The notes beneath the pieces were generated by a model. It was not told the DNA's origin and did not search any database. It saw nothing but the letters and a program-made list of their open reading frames with translations. Below are positions 23,515 through 31,808 of a stretch of DNA of 64,000 nucleotides, in pieces. The translations under genes were made by a program, and so were the position numbers. Each line of letters opens with the position of its first letter. Position 1 is the stretch's first letter. Source of the DNA: Streptomyces sp. NRRL B-3428 (lineage in GTDB: Bacteria > Actinomycetota > Actinomycetes > Streptomycetales > Streptomycetaceae); assembly GCA_000721375.1 (NCBI GenBank), contig JOGW01000003.1:186001-250000 (forward strand). Direction: 5' to 3'.

Positions 23515-25350
23515 TCAGTCGCCCGCCTCGCCGAGGGTCAGCGAGACCGTACGCTCGTCGTCGCCGCGCTCGATGGTCAACTCCAGGCGGTCGCCGGGCT
23601 CATGGGAGCGGATCTTGACGATCAGCTCCTCGCCGGAGTGGATCCGCTGGCCGTCGACCTTCTTGATCACATCGCCGGACTCGATACCCGCCTTGGCTCC
23701 AGGACCGCCGGGCTTCACCGCGGGTCCGCCGCCGGAGGCCTTGTCGGCGACGCGGGCGCCGTCACCGAGGAAGTCGGTGTCGAGCGTGACCTCGATCACC
23801 GGGTGCGTGGCACGGCCTTCGTTGATCAGCTGCTCGGCGACCCGCTTGCCCGTGTTGATCGGGATCGCGAAGCCGAGGCCGATGGAGCCTGCCTGGCCGC
23901 CCTCCGTACCGCCGTTGTCGGCCGAGCGGATCGCACTGTTGATGCCGATCACGCGGGCCTTGGAGTCGACGAGCGGGCCGCCGGAGTTGCCGGGGTTGAT
24001 GGGGGCGTCGGTCTGCAGCGCGTTCACATACGAGACATCGCTGCCGTCCGCCTCGCCACCGGCCGTGATCGGGCGCTCCTTGGCGCTGATGATCCCGGAG
24101 GTGACGGTGTTGGAGAGGTCGAAGGGGGCGCCGATGGCCACCACCGGGTCGCCGACCTGCACGTTGTCGGAGTTGCCGAGCGGCAGCGGCTTGAGGCCCT
24201 TGACCCCGCTGACCTTCACCACGGCGAGGTCGTAGCCGGAGTCCCGGCCCACGATCTTGGCGCTCGCGGTCTCGCCGCCGCTGAAGGTCACGGTGATCTC
24301 GCCGCCTGAATCGCCGGGTTCGACGACGTGGTTGTTGGTGAGGATGTGGCCCTCACGGTCGAGCACGAAGCCGGTGCCGGTGCCCGCGCCGTCGTCGCCG
24401 CTGACGTGCAGGGTCACGACGCTGGGCAGGGCGCTCGCGGCGATGCCGGCGACGCTGTCGGGGGCTCGGCCCTTCGACTCCTCGCCGGACTGGCCGAGTT
24501 CGACCTCGGTCACTCCGCCGTTGCGCTCGATGTACGCGCCGATCCCGCCGCCGATGCCTCCGGTGACCAGCGAGAGGGCGACGGCCCCGAGCACGAGCAG
24601 TCCCTTGCGCGACTTCTTCTTCGGCGCCCCTGCGGTGCCGCTGGTCTGGAGCAGGGGCTGGGAGGCACGCCAAGGGTCGTACGCGGCCCAGGGGTTGGCG
24701 GCTTGGGGGGTCTGGGAGGCCTGGGAGTGCTGAGCAGGCTGGGAGTGCTGAGGAGCCTGGGAGTGCTGAGGGGCTTGCGTGTGGGTGCCGTTGGGCGCCG
24801 GGGTGTGCGGGTGGGGAGCGCTCGGCTGCTGGGGTATCTGCACGCCGTGCGGGTGGGTGGTGTGGGGCTGCGCGGCGTGGGGTCCCTGGGCCGACGGTAT
24901 GGGCTCGCCGGGTATCGGGTGCTGCCCCTGCGGGCTGTGCGGGTACGCAGCGGTGGGCGCACCCTGGGCCGGCGCGGCTGCTCCCTGCGGCAGGGGTGTG
25001 CCCTGCGCCGGAGTGGCCACCGGGTGCTGCACGGGCGGGGCGGGCGCCCACGGGCCGGGGCCTCCGTACGGCGGTGTGCCGTAGGGGTCGGGATCGTGCA
25101 GCGGACGCGGGCGGTCGGCGTCGGTCACAGCCCCCGGTGCCTCGGGAGTACTCACCGGCGTCTCGGGAGTGCTCACCGGCGTCTCGGGAGTACTCACCGG
25201 CGCCTGAGGAGCACTCAGCGGATAGTCGCCGTCGGACGCAGCCGCCGTGGCCGCCGCATCCTGCACCCCGTCCGTCACCGCGGGCTCATCGGAACTCCGG
25301 GGCCGGCTCCACCACTTCGCCTTCGGCCCGGTGGGCTTCCCCTCGTCCAT
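23515..25350 (-). CDS. htrA: HtrA/DegP-type membrane-anchored serine protease
   Basis: A 611-residue trypsin-like S1C protease. The first 250 residues are a disordered Pro/Gln/His/Ala-rich cytoplasmic tail with PVSTPET and QHSQ repeats. One membrane helix follows (GLLVLGAVALSLVTGGIGGGIG), then the protease domain with catalytic His in TNNHVV, Asp in GYDLAVVKV and Ser in NPGNSGGPL, then a C-terminal PDZ domain (GIESGDVIKKVDGQ). It acts outside the membrane in protein quality control. ATG 25350 has GGGGAGAGGG upstream; a GTG at 25362 is less likely. It lies between the anti-sigma gene and tatB. Confidence 0.95.
   Translation of the reverse strand: MDEGKPTGPKAKWWSRPRSSDEPAVTDGVQDAAATAAASDGDYPLSAPQAPVSTPETPVSTPETPVSTPEAPGAVTDADRPRPLHDPDPYGTPPYGGPGPWAPAPPVQHPVATPAQGTPLPQGAAAPAQGAPTAAYPHSPQGQHPIPGEPIPSAQGPHAAQPHTTHPHGVQIPQQPSAPHPHTPAPNGTHTQAPQHSQAPQHSQPAQHSQASQTPQAANPWAAYDPWRASQPLLQTSGTAGAPKKKSRKGLLVLGAVALSLVTGGIGGGIGAYIERNGGVTEVELGQSGEESKGRAPDSVAGIAASALPSVVTLHVSGDDGAGTGTGFVLDREGHILTNNHVVEPGDSGGEITVTFSGGETASAKIVGRDSGYDLAVVKVSGVKGLKPLPLGNSDNVQVGDPVVAIGAPFDLSNTVTSGIISAKERPITAGGEADGSDVSYVNALQTDAPINPGNSGGPLVDSKARVIGINSAIRSADNGGTEGGQAGSIGLGFAIPINTGKRVAEQLINEGRATHPVIEVTLDTDFLGDGARVADKASGGGPAVKPGGPGAKAGIESGDVIKKVDGQRIHSGEELIVKIRSHEPGDRLELTIERGDDERTVSLTLGEAGD
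25144..25206. repeat. 21-bp tandem repeat x3 in htrA
   Basis: Three 21-base units (GGGAGTACTCACCGGCGTCTC type) in the htrA reading frame, coding PVSTPET heptapeptides of the disordered tail. Confidence 0.8.
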
Positions 25351-25523
25351 CCCTCTCCCCACGCAGCGCTCAGCGTCTGTGACCCGCGCCCTTCGGACGC
25401 GGTCCTCCGCAAGGTGCTGCCCCCGCTACCACCAGACGCAACCCCCCACAGGGATACCCACCTGTCGGGGGCAGCCCTCACCGGGATTCAACCAGGTCCA
25501 CCGGGGGGCGGGCAGCGGCAGGG

Positions 25524-26480
25524 TCAGCGGGCGGGCAGGGAGAGTCCGGCAGATGGGGACGGGCTGGGCACGTAGGGCGTGCCCGGTGCGACGGAGCTCT
25601 GCTCGACCGGAGGGAGCGGGGAGTACGGAACGGTGGCGGCGACCGGACGTATCAGAGGGGGCAGGGTCGTGGTCCGGTTCAGGATCGGGGAGGCGAGCGG
25701 CAGTTGGCGCTGACTCGTCACGCCGGGCAGGCCAGGGGCGGAGGAGCCGGTGGCGGCTACCGGCGCGGGGAGCTTGCCGGGCGCCTGGTTGCCGACGCTC
25801 TGCGCACCACCGCGGCGCCTGCTGGTGTCGGCGCCGGCGGCCGCGCCCGCGCCCTGGGTGCGCTGCGGCGAGGCATTGGCCCCACCACGCGTCCCACCAC
25901 GCGCCTCGGCGCTGTCGGCGGGCACTCCGGTGGAGACCCCGCCGAGCGCGATCGCGGCCAGCGAGACGGCACCGGCCGCGACGAACGCGAAGCGCCGGCC
26001 GCGCGAGGCCGCCGCACGCTCGGCCGTCGCACCACCGCGGCCGACCTCGTGGATACGGAAGCCGCCCGCGCGATCGCCACCGGCCAGCATGCCGCCGCGG
26101 CCACCGCCTGCCGGGGCGTACGAGAAGGTGTCGCGCACCCCGAAGCCGTCCTCGCGCACACCGAAGACACCCTCGGCGAGCGGACGGCCGAAGGGATCGC
26201 CCTTGCCCGTGGAGTCATCGGGCCCACCGGGCTCGGACAGACCCTGCAGCCGCGCGAGAAAGCTCTCGGACGGCGGGGGCGGTGCGACCTCGGCGAAGAA
26301 GGTCTTGAGACGGCGCTGTGCGTCGGCCTCGGCCTTGCACTTGGCACACGTCGCGAGATGGGCGAGTACCCGCTCGCGGGTGTCATGGCCCAACTCACCG
26401 TCCACCAGGGCGGCGAGCCGGTCTCCCAGATGCTGCTCGGCAAGCTGCCTCTCGGCAGGGTTGAGCCGTGATCCACTCAC
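25524..26480 (-). CDS. rseA: Zinc anti-sigma factor (RseA-like) partner of SigE
   Basis: A 318-residue anti-sigma factor. The ZAS zinc motif is intact: His41, Cys45, Cys48 in HLATCAKC. A Gly/Arg-rich cytoplasmic stretch, a weak membrane helix ([20 protein letters not shown] near 170-190) and a long Pro/Ser/Thr-rich outer tail follow. It should bind and silence the adjacent ECF sigma factor until oxidation or envelope stress releases it. The GTG start (26480) overlaps the sigE stop in GTGA, giving tight translational coupling and hence 1:1 synthesis. The name follows the mycobacterial counterpart and is an inference. Confidence 0.9.
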   Translation of the reverse strand: MSGSRLNPAERQLAEQHLGDRLAALVDGELGHDTRERVLAHLATCAKCKAEADAQRRLKTFFAEVAPPPPSESFLARLQGLSEPGGPDDSTGKGDPFGRPLAEGVFGVREDGFGVRDTFSYAPAGGGRGGMLAGGDRAGGFRIHEVGRGGATAERAAASRGRRFAFVAAGAVSLAAIALGGVSTGVPADSAEARGGTRGGANASPQRTQGAGAAAGADTSRRRGGAQSVGNQAPGKLPAPVAATGSSAPGLPGVTSQRQLPLASPILNRTTTLPPLIRPVAATVPYSPLPPVEQSSVAPGTPYVPSPSPSAGLSLPAR

Positions 26481-27253
26481 GCGGTCGCGCCCCCTCCCCC
26501 CAGAGCCGGCGCTCCGATGACCGCCAGGGAACGGCGCTCGGCGCGGGCTTCGGGCGAACGGTGCTGCAGGGCCTTGCGGAGCTGGGAGCGGCCGCGGTGG
26601 ATCCGGCTGCGGACGGTGCCGAGCTTCACGCCGAGGGTCGCGGCGATCTCCTCGTACGAAAGTCCTTCGATGTCGCACAGGACGACCGCGGCGCGGAACT
26701 CGGGCGCGAGGGTGTCGAGTGCCTGCTGGACATCGGCGTCGAAGTGCGTGTCGTTGAAGACCTGCTGCGGACCGAGCTCCCGGCTGGGCAGCCGCTCGGC
26801 CGCGTCGTCGCCGAGCGAGTCGAAGCGGATGCGCTGGCGGCGGCGGACCATGTCCAGGAACAGGTTGGTGGTGATGCGGTGCAGCCAGCCCTCGAAGGTG
26901 CCCGGCGTGTACGTGGACAGCGAGCGGAAGACGCGCACGAAGACTTCCTGTGTGAGGTCCTCGGCGTCGTGCTGGTTGCCCGTCAGGCGATAGGCGAGGC
27001 GGTAGACCCGTCCGCTGTGCGTGCTGACGATCTCCTCCCAGCTGGGCGGAGTCCACGCCTGGGATTCCGCATCGGCGGCAAAGGTCGCGGTCTGTGCGGA
27101 AACGGCGGAGTGGTCAGCAGTGTCGGTCACGGATTTCGGCTCGCCCGCCGACCTGAGGAAGCGGCGCTTGATTCGCGCCATCGTTCCGAGGTCACCGGTC
27201 GTAGCCGCACCTCCCCTGTCGGCTCTGGTGGTGTCCAGTGGAGCCCCTACCAT
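26477..27253 (-). CDS. sigE: ECF sigma factor, SigE type
   Basis: A 258-residue extracytoplasmic-function sigma factor. Region 2 reads [38 protein letters not shown], with helix 2.3/2.4 [23 protein letters not shown]. Region 4 carries the DNA-binding helix-turn-helix [28 protein letters not shown]. About 85 N-terminal residues are an unusual basic extension. I chose ATG 27253 ([14 protein letters not shown]) because GAGGTGG lies upstream; frames open to 27391 would allow longer forms. The set sigE-anti-sigma-htrA-tatB with a divergent methyltransferase equals the M. tuberculosis sigE locus (Rv1220c-Rv1224). Confidence 0.92.
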   Translation of the reverse strand: MVGAPLDTTRADRGGAATTGDLGTMARIKRRFLRSAGEPKSVTDTADHSAVSAQTATFAADAESQAWTPPSWEEIVSTHSGRVYRLAYRLTGNQHDAEDLTQEVFVRVFRSLSTYTPGTFEGWLHRITTNLFLDMVRRRQRIRFDSLGDDAAERLPSRELGPQQVFNDTHFDADVQQALDTLAPEFRAAVVLCDIEGLSYEEIAATLGVKLGTVRSRIHRGRSQLRKALQHRSPEARAERRSLAVIGAPALGGGGATA

Positions 27254-27472
27254 AGCCACCTCGCCCGTTAGCTCCGGATAAGAGTCTTTACGAGAATTTG
27301 AAGATCGCGGAGCCGAGTCCAACCGGGCTCCCACCGGCCGTTCGTACTCTTCGTCCCCCTGGTCCATTTCCTTCCCCCCGTCGCGTGGCACCAGAACATC
27401 CCGAGGGGTCCCCTCGCCCCTGCACGTCCTTTACAACGCCCGGTCCCATCAGCAGGTTCCCGGCCCAACGGA

Positions 27473-27478
27473 TACAGT
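27473..27478 (+). promoter_or_regulatory. Candidate -10 box (TACAGT) of the methyltransferase gene
   Basis: TACAGT lies about 37 bases before the proposed ATT start; no clear -35. Confidence 0.35.
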
Positions 27479-27514
27479 CACGCGCAGATAAGTACGGGGA
27501 GACAGGAGAGGGTC

Positions 27515-28159
27515 ATTACCGGCAACCGGCAGCCGCCTTCGGCGTTCGCCGACGCTTTCGTCGCCGAGGACGAAGCGCTGCTCTGGGCGCGTGAGCGCGC
27601 CAGGGAGTCAGGGGCACGTCCGGTGTCGCCTGCGACCGGCGCTGCGCTGCGGATGCTGGCCGCGACCCTCGGGGCCAAGGCGGTGGCCGAAATCGGCACG
27701 GGCACCGGGGTGTCCGGAATCCATCTCCTGGGCGGCATGCGTCCCGACGGGGTCCTGACCACCGTCGATCCGGAGCCGGAGCGCCAGCAGTTCGCGCGCA
27801 CCGCGTTCCGCGCGGCCGGCTTCGCGAACAACCGGGCGCGGTTCATTCCGGGCCGCGCGCTCGACGTACTGCCGCGGCTCGCGGACAGCGGGTACGACCT
27901 GGTGTTCTGCGACGGCGACCGGATGGAGTCGCTCGACTATCTCGCTGAATCGTTGCGCCTGCTCAGGCCCGGCGGCCTCGTCGCGTTCGAAGGTGTCTTC
28001 GCGGAGGGCCGTACGGTCGACTCGGGCCCGCAGCCGGTGGAGGTGCTGCGGCTGCGCGAGCTGCTGCGGACCGTACGGGAAAGTCCTGAGCTCGTGCCGT
28101 CGATGCTGCCGGTGGGCGACGGGCTGCTCTGCGCGGTGAAGCGGGCGACTCCGGCGTAG
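27515..28159 (+). CDS. O-methyltransferase, class I SAM-dependent
   Basis: A 214-residue methyltransferase of the catechol/caffeoyl-CoA type, counterpart of Rv1220c. The SAM-binding glycine motif is AVAEIGTGTGVSGIHLL, followed by the acidic TTVDPEPE and the YDLVFCDGDR motif with metal-binding Asp. The conserved sequence (FADAFVAEDEALLWARERARE) starts well before the first in-frame GTG (27623). No ATG, GTG or TTG lies upstream in frame. An ATT at 27515 has AGGAGAGG six bases before it, so ATT is the proposed start. It is divergent from sigE, a placement kept in mycobacteria. Substrate unknown. Confidence 0.88.
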   Translation: MTGNRQPPSAFADAFVAEDEALLWARERARESGARPVSPATGAALRMLAATLGAKAVAEIGTGTGVSGIHLLGGMRPDGVLTTVDPEPERQQFARTAFRAAGFANNRARFIPGRALDVLPRLADSGYDLVFCDGDRMESLDYLAESLRLLRPGGLVAFEGVFAEGRTVDSGPQPVEVLRLRELLRTVRESPELVPSMLPVGDGLLCAVKRATPA

Positions 28160-28233
28160 CCCGGAGCGGGCGACCTCCGCGTAGCCGGAGCAGGCGACCT
28201 CCGCGTAGCCGGAGCGGGCGCCCCTCGCGTAAG
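28141..28233. repeat. 24-bp tandem repeat spanning the methyltransferase stop
   Basis: Units GGAGCGGGCGACCTCCGCGT + AGCC at 28163-28186, 28187-28210 and 28211-28233 (last degenerate), preceded by a diverged copy that contains the gene's last codons and TAG stop. Confidence 0.75.
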
Positions 28234-28251
28234 AAAAGACCCCGACAAACA

Positions 28252-28287
28252 CACCGCCCCGGCACTTGTTAGTGTGCCGGGGCGGTG
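28252..28287. terminator. Bidirectional terminator
   Basis: Perfect 14-bp stem CACCGCCCCGGCAC / GTGCCGGGGCGGTG with loop TTGTTAGT, between the convergent methyltransferase and DUF3117 genes. Confidence 0.88.
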
Positions 28288-28311
28288 AAAGTTGGTGCGG
28301 GCGGACTTGCG

Positions 28312-28479
28312 TCAGCCGACGACCTTCTTCAGGGCGTCGCCGAGCGCGTCGGCCTCATCGGGGGTCAGCTCGACGACGAGTCGTCCGCCGCCTTCGAGCG
28401 GAACGCGCATGACAATGCCCCGCCCCTCCTTGGTCACCTCGAGCGGGCCGTCGCCCGTCCGCGGCTTCATGGCCGCCAT
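28312..28479 (-). CDS. DUF3117 small protein (55 aa)
   Basis: A 55-residue protein, MAAMKPRTGDGPLEVTKEGR then GIVMRVPLEGGGRLVVELTP and DEADALGDALKKVVG, a near-textbook DUF3117 (mycobacterial Rv1211). GGAAGGGG lies upstream of the ATG. Its function is unknown; it is almost universal in actinobacteria and usually neighbours tag and DivIVA-like genes, as it does here after the enoyl-CoA hydratase. Confidence 0.93.
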   Translation of the reverse strand: MAAMKPRTGDGPLEVTKEGRGIVMRVPLEGGGRLVVELTPDEADALGDALKKVVG

Positions 28480-28591
28480 GCTCGTTCCCCTTCCTGAAAC
28501 CAGCTCACGCAGCCGACAACCCAGGTGTCACCGGCATCGAACACATTGCTTCCAAGCCATTATCCCGCATCCCAGGACCCGATGACCAACA

Positions 28592-28747
28592 TCAGTCGGC
28601 ATCGCTTGCGCAACGCGCTTGAGCAAAACCACTCAATTCGGCGATGTGACTGCGATACTGCTCGGCTTTGCGCCCCTCGGCAGACGTGAATTCTTTGACG
28701 CACGTCACACACCGGGACCCATACCGGGGGTGATCCGTCTGAGCCAT
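28592..28747 (-). CDS. Small CxxC protein (51 aa)
   Basis: A 51-residue protein: MAQTDHPRYGSRCVTCVKEF, then TSAEGRKAEQYRSHIAELSG and FAQARCASDAD. The CxxC pair (13, 16), His34 and Cys46 could bind a metal as in a zinc knuckle. AGGGGAC precedes the ATG at 28747. It lies upstream of the DUF3117 gene on the same strand, 112 bases away, in a region of lower GC content. I do not recognise the family; codon usage is less GC-biased than its neighbours. Confidence 0.65.
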   Translation of the reverse strand: MAQTDHPRYGSRCVTCVKEFTSAEGRKAEQYRSHIAELSGFAQARCASDAD

Positions 28748-28842
28748 GCTGTCCCCTGACGCATGTGCTGTGACGGTGCGTGCGCGGCTGGCTGTTTCTA
28801 CGTAACCAACCTGTTCATACGCAACCGAGGGGACGTGCCTTC

Positions 28843-29643
28843 ATGGCCGACACCGTGCTGTACGAGGTGGGCGACGGGCTCGCGACGATCACGCTGAACC
28901 GTCCCGAGGCGATGAACGCGATGAACACCGAGGCCAAGGTGGCCCTGCGCGACGCGGTGCAGGCGGCGGCCGCCGACCCCGCCGTACGGGCGGTGCTGCT
29001 GACCGCGACCGGGCGGGCCTTCTGTGTGGGGCAGGACCTCAAGGAGCACATCGGGTCGCTGACCGCGGACCGCGAGTCGGGCAGCGGACAGACGATGTCG
29101 ACGGTGCGTGAGCACTACAACCCGATCGTGCGGGCGCTCACCGAGATGCCGAAGCCGGTCGTGGCGGGGGTGAACGGGGTCGCGGCGGGAGCCGGTTTCG
29201 GGTTCGCGCTCGCCGCCGACTACCGGATCGTGGCGGAGACCGCCTCCTTCAACACCTCGTTCGCGGGTGTCGCGCTGACCGCCGACTCGGGTGTCTCCTG
29301 GACGCTGCCGAAACTGATCGGGCCCGGGCGCGCCGCGGATCTGCTGCTCTTCCCTCGTACGGTGAAGGCGCAGGAGGCGTACGAGCTGGGAATCGCCAAC
29401 CGGCTGGTCCCCGCGGAGTCGCTGGCCGCCGAGGCCGAGGCCGTGGCCCGCGCACTGGCCGCAGGGCCGACGGTGGCGTACGCGGCTCTGAAGGAGTCGC
29501 TCGCCTACGCGGGGTCGCACTCGCTGAGCGAGACGCTGGAGAAGGAGGACGAGCTCCAGACGCGTGCCGGGGCCTCCGAGGACCACGCGATCGCGGTCAA
29601 GGCGTTCATCGCCAAGGAGAAGCCGAAGTACCTGGGGCGGTAG
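28843..29643 (+). CDS. Enoyl-CoA hydratase/isomerase family protein
   Basis: A 266-residue crotonase-fold enzyme acting on acyl-CoA thioesters. The oxyanion-hole stretches are FCVGQDLKEH and GVAAGAGFGFALAADYRI. At the catalytic position LTADSGVSWTLPKLIG carries Asp-Ser-Gly instead of the hydratase Glu, as in PaaG-type isomerases (1,2-epoxyphenylacetyl-CoA isomerase), so isomerase activity is more likely than hydration. ATG 28843 with GAGGGGA upstream. It stands alone between the CxxC gene and tag. Confidence 0.9.
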   Translation: MADTVLYEVGDGLATITLNRPEAMNAMNTEAKVALRDAVQAAAADPAVRAVLLTATGRAFCVGQDLKEHIGSLTADRESGSGQTMSTVREHYNPIVRALTEMPKPVVAGVNGVAAGAGFGFALAADYRIVAETASFNTSFAGVALTADSGVSWTLPKLIGPGRAADLLLFPRTVKAQEAYELGIANRLVPAESLAAEAEAVARALAAGPTVAYAALKESLAYAGSHSLSETLEKEDELQTRAGASEDHAIAVKAFIAKEKPKYLGR

Positions 29644-29665
29644 GGGTGCGTAGGGGGCCGGGACG

Positions 29666-30241
29666 TCAGCCCTGGCCCCTCGCCGTGCAGTCCACCAAGT
29701 GATCGTTCACCAGACCGCACGCCTGCATCAGCGCATACGCCGTCGTCGGGCCGACGAACCGCAGGCCGCGCTTCTTCAGCGCCTTCGACAGGGCCGTCGA
29801 CTCGTCGGTGATGGCCGGTACGTCCGCGAGCCTGCGGGGCGGCTTGTGCTCGGCCGGGGCGAAGGACCAGATGAACTCGTCGAGCTCGCCCGGGGACCAG
29901 TCCACCAGGATCCGCGCGTTGGAGAGCGTGGCCTCGATCTTGGCGCGGTTGCGGATGATGCCCTCGTCCGCCAGGAGACGCGTGGCGTCCTCCTGTGTGA
30001 AGGCCGCGACCTCCGCGATCCTGAACTCGGCGAAGGCCTTACGGAAGTTCTCGCGGCGGCGCAGGATCGTGATCCACGAGAGGCCGGACTGGAAGGCCTC
30101 CAGGCACAGCCGCTCGTACAGGGCGTCGTCGCCGTGGACCGGGCGGCCCCATTCCGTGTCGTGGTACGCCACGTAGTCCTCGGTGGACAGGCCCCACGGG
30201 CAGCGCAGAGCGCCGTCCGGGCCCGGCAGCGCGTCGCTCAC
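29666..30241 (-). CDS. tag: DNA-3-methyladenine glycosylase I
   Basis: A 191-residue TagA-type glycosylase that removes 3-methyladenine from alkylated DNA. Motifs: CPWGLSTEDYVAYHDTEWG at the start, FEAF-like LCLEAFQSGLSWITILRRR, and the C-terminal zinc site NDHLVDCTARG. The structural zinc ligands (one Cys and one His at each end) are present. The GTG start at 30241 overlaps the stop of the DivIVA-like gene (GTGA), so the two are coupled. Same gene pair as Rv1209-Rv1210. Confidence 0.95.
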   Translation of the reverse strand: MSDALPGPDGALRCPWGLSTEDYVAYHDTEWGRPVHGDDALYERLCLEAFQSGLSWITILRRRENFRKAFAEFRIAEVAAFTQEDATRLLADEGIIRNRAKIEATLSNARILVDWSPGELDEFIWSFAPAEHKPPRRLADVPAITDESTALSKALKKRGLRFVGPTTAYALMQACGLVNDHLVDCTARGQG

Positions 30242-30828
30242 TGCTTCGGTCCTTCCGGCAAGCCGCCCCGGCCGTCCGTCTCCGGCGGCGGGTTCCACGG
30301 GTCGAAGTCGTCGTCCACATCGGACCCGTCGGGCCGGACGGTCCCCGGCGCCTCCGGGGACGACCAGGACGGCCCGCGCTCCTCGGGCGCCGGCCACGCG
30401 GCGTCCGCCGGCGGCTCGGGCTCGGAGGAGGGCTCGGCGACCACGGCCGTGGCCCCTGTCGCGTAACCCTTGTCGAAGAGAACCGGCGACGGGGTGCCCG
30501 TGAGGGACCGCTCGAGCTCGGCGATCCGCGCGTCCCGCTCCGCGAGCTCGGCGCCGAGGCGGCTCAGGACGTCGTCCACCTCGGCCATGCGGTAGCCGCG
30601 CACCGCCGTCGGCAGGCGCAGCGTCTCGACGTCGGCGCGGCCCAGGGGGCGGTCCGCCGGAAGCGGGTCGGCGAGGTACTGAGGTGGTGCCTCGGGCAGC
30701 ACTCCGTCGCCGGAGCCGCCGAGCACGGCGAGCGAGACCGCGGCGACGACCACGACCAGCGCGATGAGCAGGAACCAGAACACGACTACTCCCCGACTGC
30801 GGAAACTGTCCGGCTCCGATCGTGCCAT
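30238..30828 (-). CDS. DivIVA-like membrane-anchored protein
   Basis: A 196-residue protein with one N-terminal membrane helix (VVVFWFLLIALVVVVAAVSLAVL), a DivIVA-type segment (LRLPTAVRGYRMAEVDDVLSRLGAELAERDARIAELERSL: the GYR...VD.FL-like signature and start of a coiled coil) and a disordered acidic Pro-rich tail. DivIVA signatures mark polar or septal localisation; this small form resembles mycobacterial Rv1209. It is divergent from folP2 and translationally coupled to tag. No strong ribosome binding site. Confidence 0.85.
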   Translation of the reverse strand: MARSEPDSFRSRGVVVFWFLLIALVVVVAAVSLAVLGGSGDGVLPEAPPQYLADPLPADRPLGRADVETLRLPTAVRGYRMAEVDDVLSRLGAELAERDARIAELERSLTGTPSPVLFDKGYATGATAVVAEPSSEPEPPADAAWPAPEERGPSWSSPEAPGTVRPDGSDVDDDFDPWNPPPETDGRGGLPEGPKQ

Positions 30829-30844
30829 GCGCCACCGACAGTTA

Positions 30845-30860
30845 AGGTCGCAGGCGACCT
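30845..30860. promoter_or_regulatory. Palindrome between divergent DivIVA-like and folP2 genes
   Basis: AGGTCGC-AG-GCGACCT, a perfect inverted repeat in the 80-bp divergent region; candidate operator for an unknown regulator. Confidence 0.4.
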
Positions 30861-30908
30861 ATGAGTAATGCCTGTGAGAGATGCCCGCGGATGATGAGGA
30901 GGCTGACG

Positions 30909-31778
30909 ATGACCGGTCCACTGAGGCTCGGACGGCGTGAATTCGGGCCGTACGAACCGGTGATCATGGCGATCGTCAACCGGACCCCCGACTCCTTCTA
31001 CGACCAGGGCGCCACCTTCCGCGACGAGCCCGCGCTCGCCCGCGTCGAGCAGGCCGTCGCCGAGGGCGCCGAGATCGTCGACATCGGCGGGGTCAAGGCC
31101 GGGCCCGGTGAAGAGGTCACGGCCGAGGAGGAGGCGCGGCGGACGGTCGGGTTCGTGGCCGAGGTGCGGCGGCGCTTCCCGGACGTGGTCATCAGCGTCG
31201 ACACCTGGCGGCACGAGGTCGGCGAGGCGGTGTGCGAGGCCGGGGCCGATCTGCTCAACGACGCCTGGGGCGGGGTGGATCCGAAGCTCGCGGAGGTCGC
31301 GGCGCGCTACGGCGTCGGACTCGTGTGCACGCATGCGGGCGGGGCCGAGCCGCGGACGAGGCCGCACCGGATCGCGTACGAGGATGTGATGGACGACATC
31401 CTGAAGGTGACGGTCGGGTTGGCCGAACGGGCACTTGGGCTGGGGGTGCCGCGGGAGTCGATCCTCATCGACCCCGGGCACGACTTCGGCAAGAACACCC
31501 GGCACAGCCTGGAGGCGACGCGTCGGCTCGGGGAGATGGCGGAGACGGGGTGGCCCGTCCTCGTATCGCTGTCCAACAAGGACTTCGTCGGCGAGACGCT
31601 GGACAAGCCCGTCAAGGAACGGGTGATCGGCACGCTGGCGACAACTGCCGTGTCGGCGTGGCTCGGTGCGCAGGTGTACCGCGTGCACGAGGTGGCCGAG
31701 ACGCGGCAGGTGCTCGACATGGTGGCGTCGATCGCGGGACACCGGCCCCCGGCTGTGGCCCGCCGGGGGCTTGCCTGA
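30909..31778 (+). CDS. folP2: Dihydropteroate synthase-like protein (FolP2 type)
   Basis: A 289-residue TIM-barrel protein of the dihydropteroate synthase family. Matches to the family are IMAIVNRTPDSFYD, the pterin Asp in VISVDTW, Asn in LLNDAWGG, LIDPGHDFGKN and the C-terminal VYRVHEV. But the substrate loop that reads GGESTRPG in true synthases is GGVKAGPGEE here, and the SRK of the active site is SNK. Mycobacterial FolP2 (Rv1207) shows the same kind of change and lacks synthase activity, so a non-folate role is likely. ATG 30909 with GAGGAGG. Confidence 0.88.
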   Translation: MTGPLRLGRREFGPYEPVIMAIVNRTPDSFYDQGATFRDEPALARVEQAVAEGAEIVDIGGVKAGPGEEVTAEEEARRTVGFVAEVRRRFPDVVISVDTWRHEVGEAVCEAGADLLNDAWGGVDPKLAEVAARYGVGLVCTHAGGAEPRTRPHRIAYEDVMDDILKVTVGLAERALGLGVPRESILIDPGHDFGKNTRHSLEATRRLGEMAETGWPVLVSLSNKDFVGETLDKPVKERVIGTLATTAVSAWLGAQVYRVHEVAETRQVLDMVASIAGHRPPAVARRGLA

Positions 31779-31808
31779 GGGCGACTGACGGGCTGCGGGC
31801 GGGCGTTG

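Noticed and set aside
28141..28233. CRISPR array
   Set aside because: The units are contiguous 24-bp tandem repeats without spacers and overlap a coding end; no cas genes in the window.
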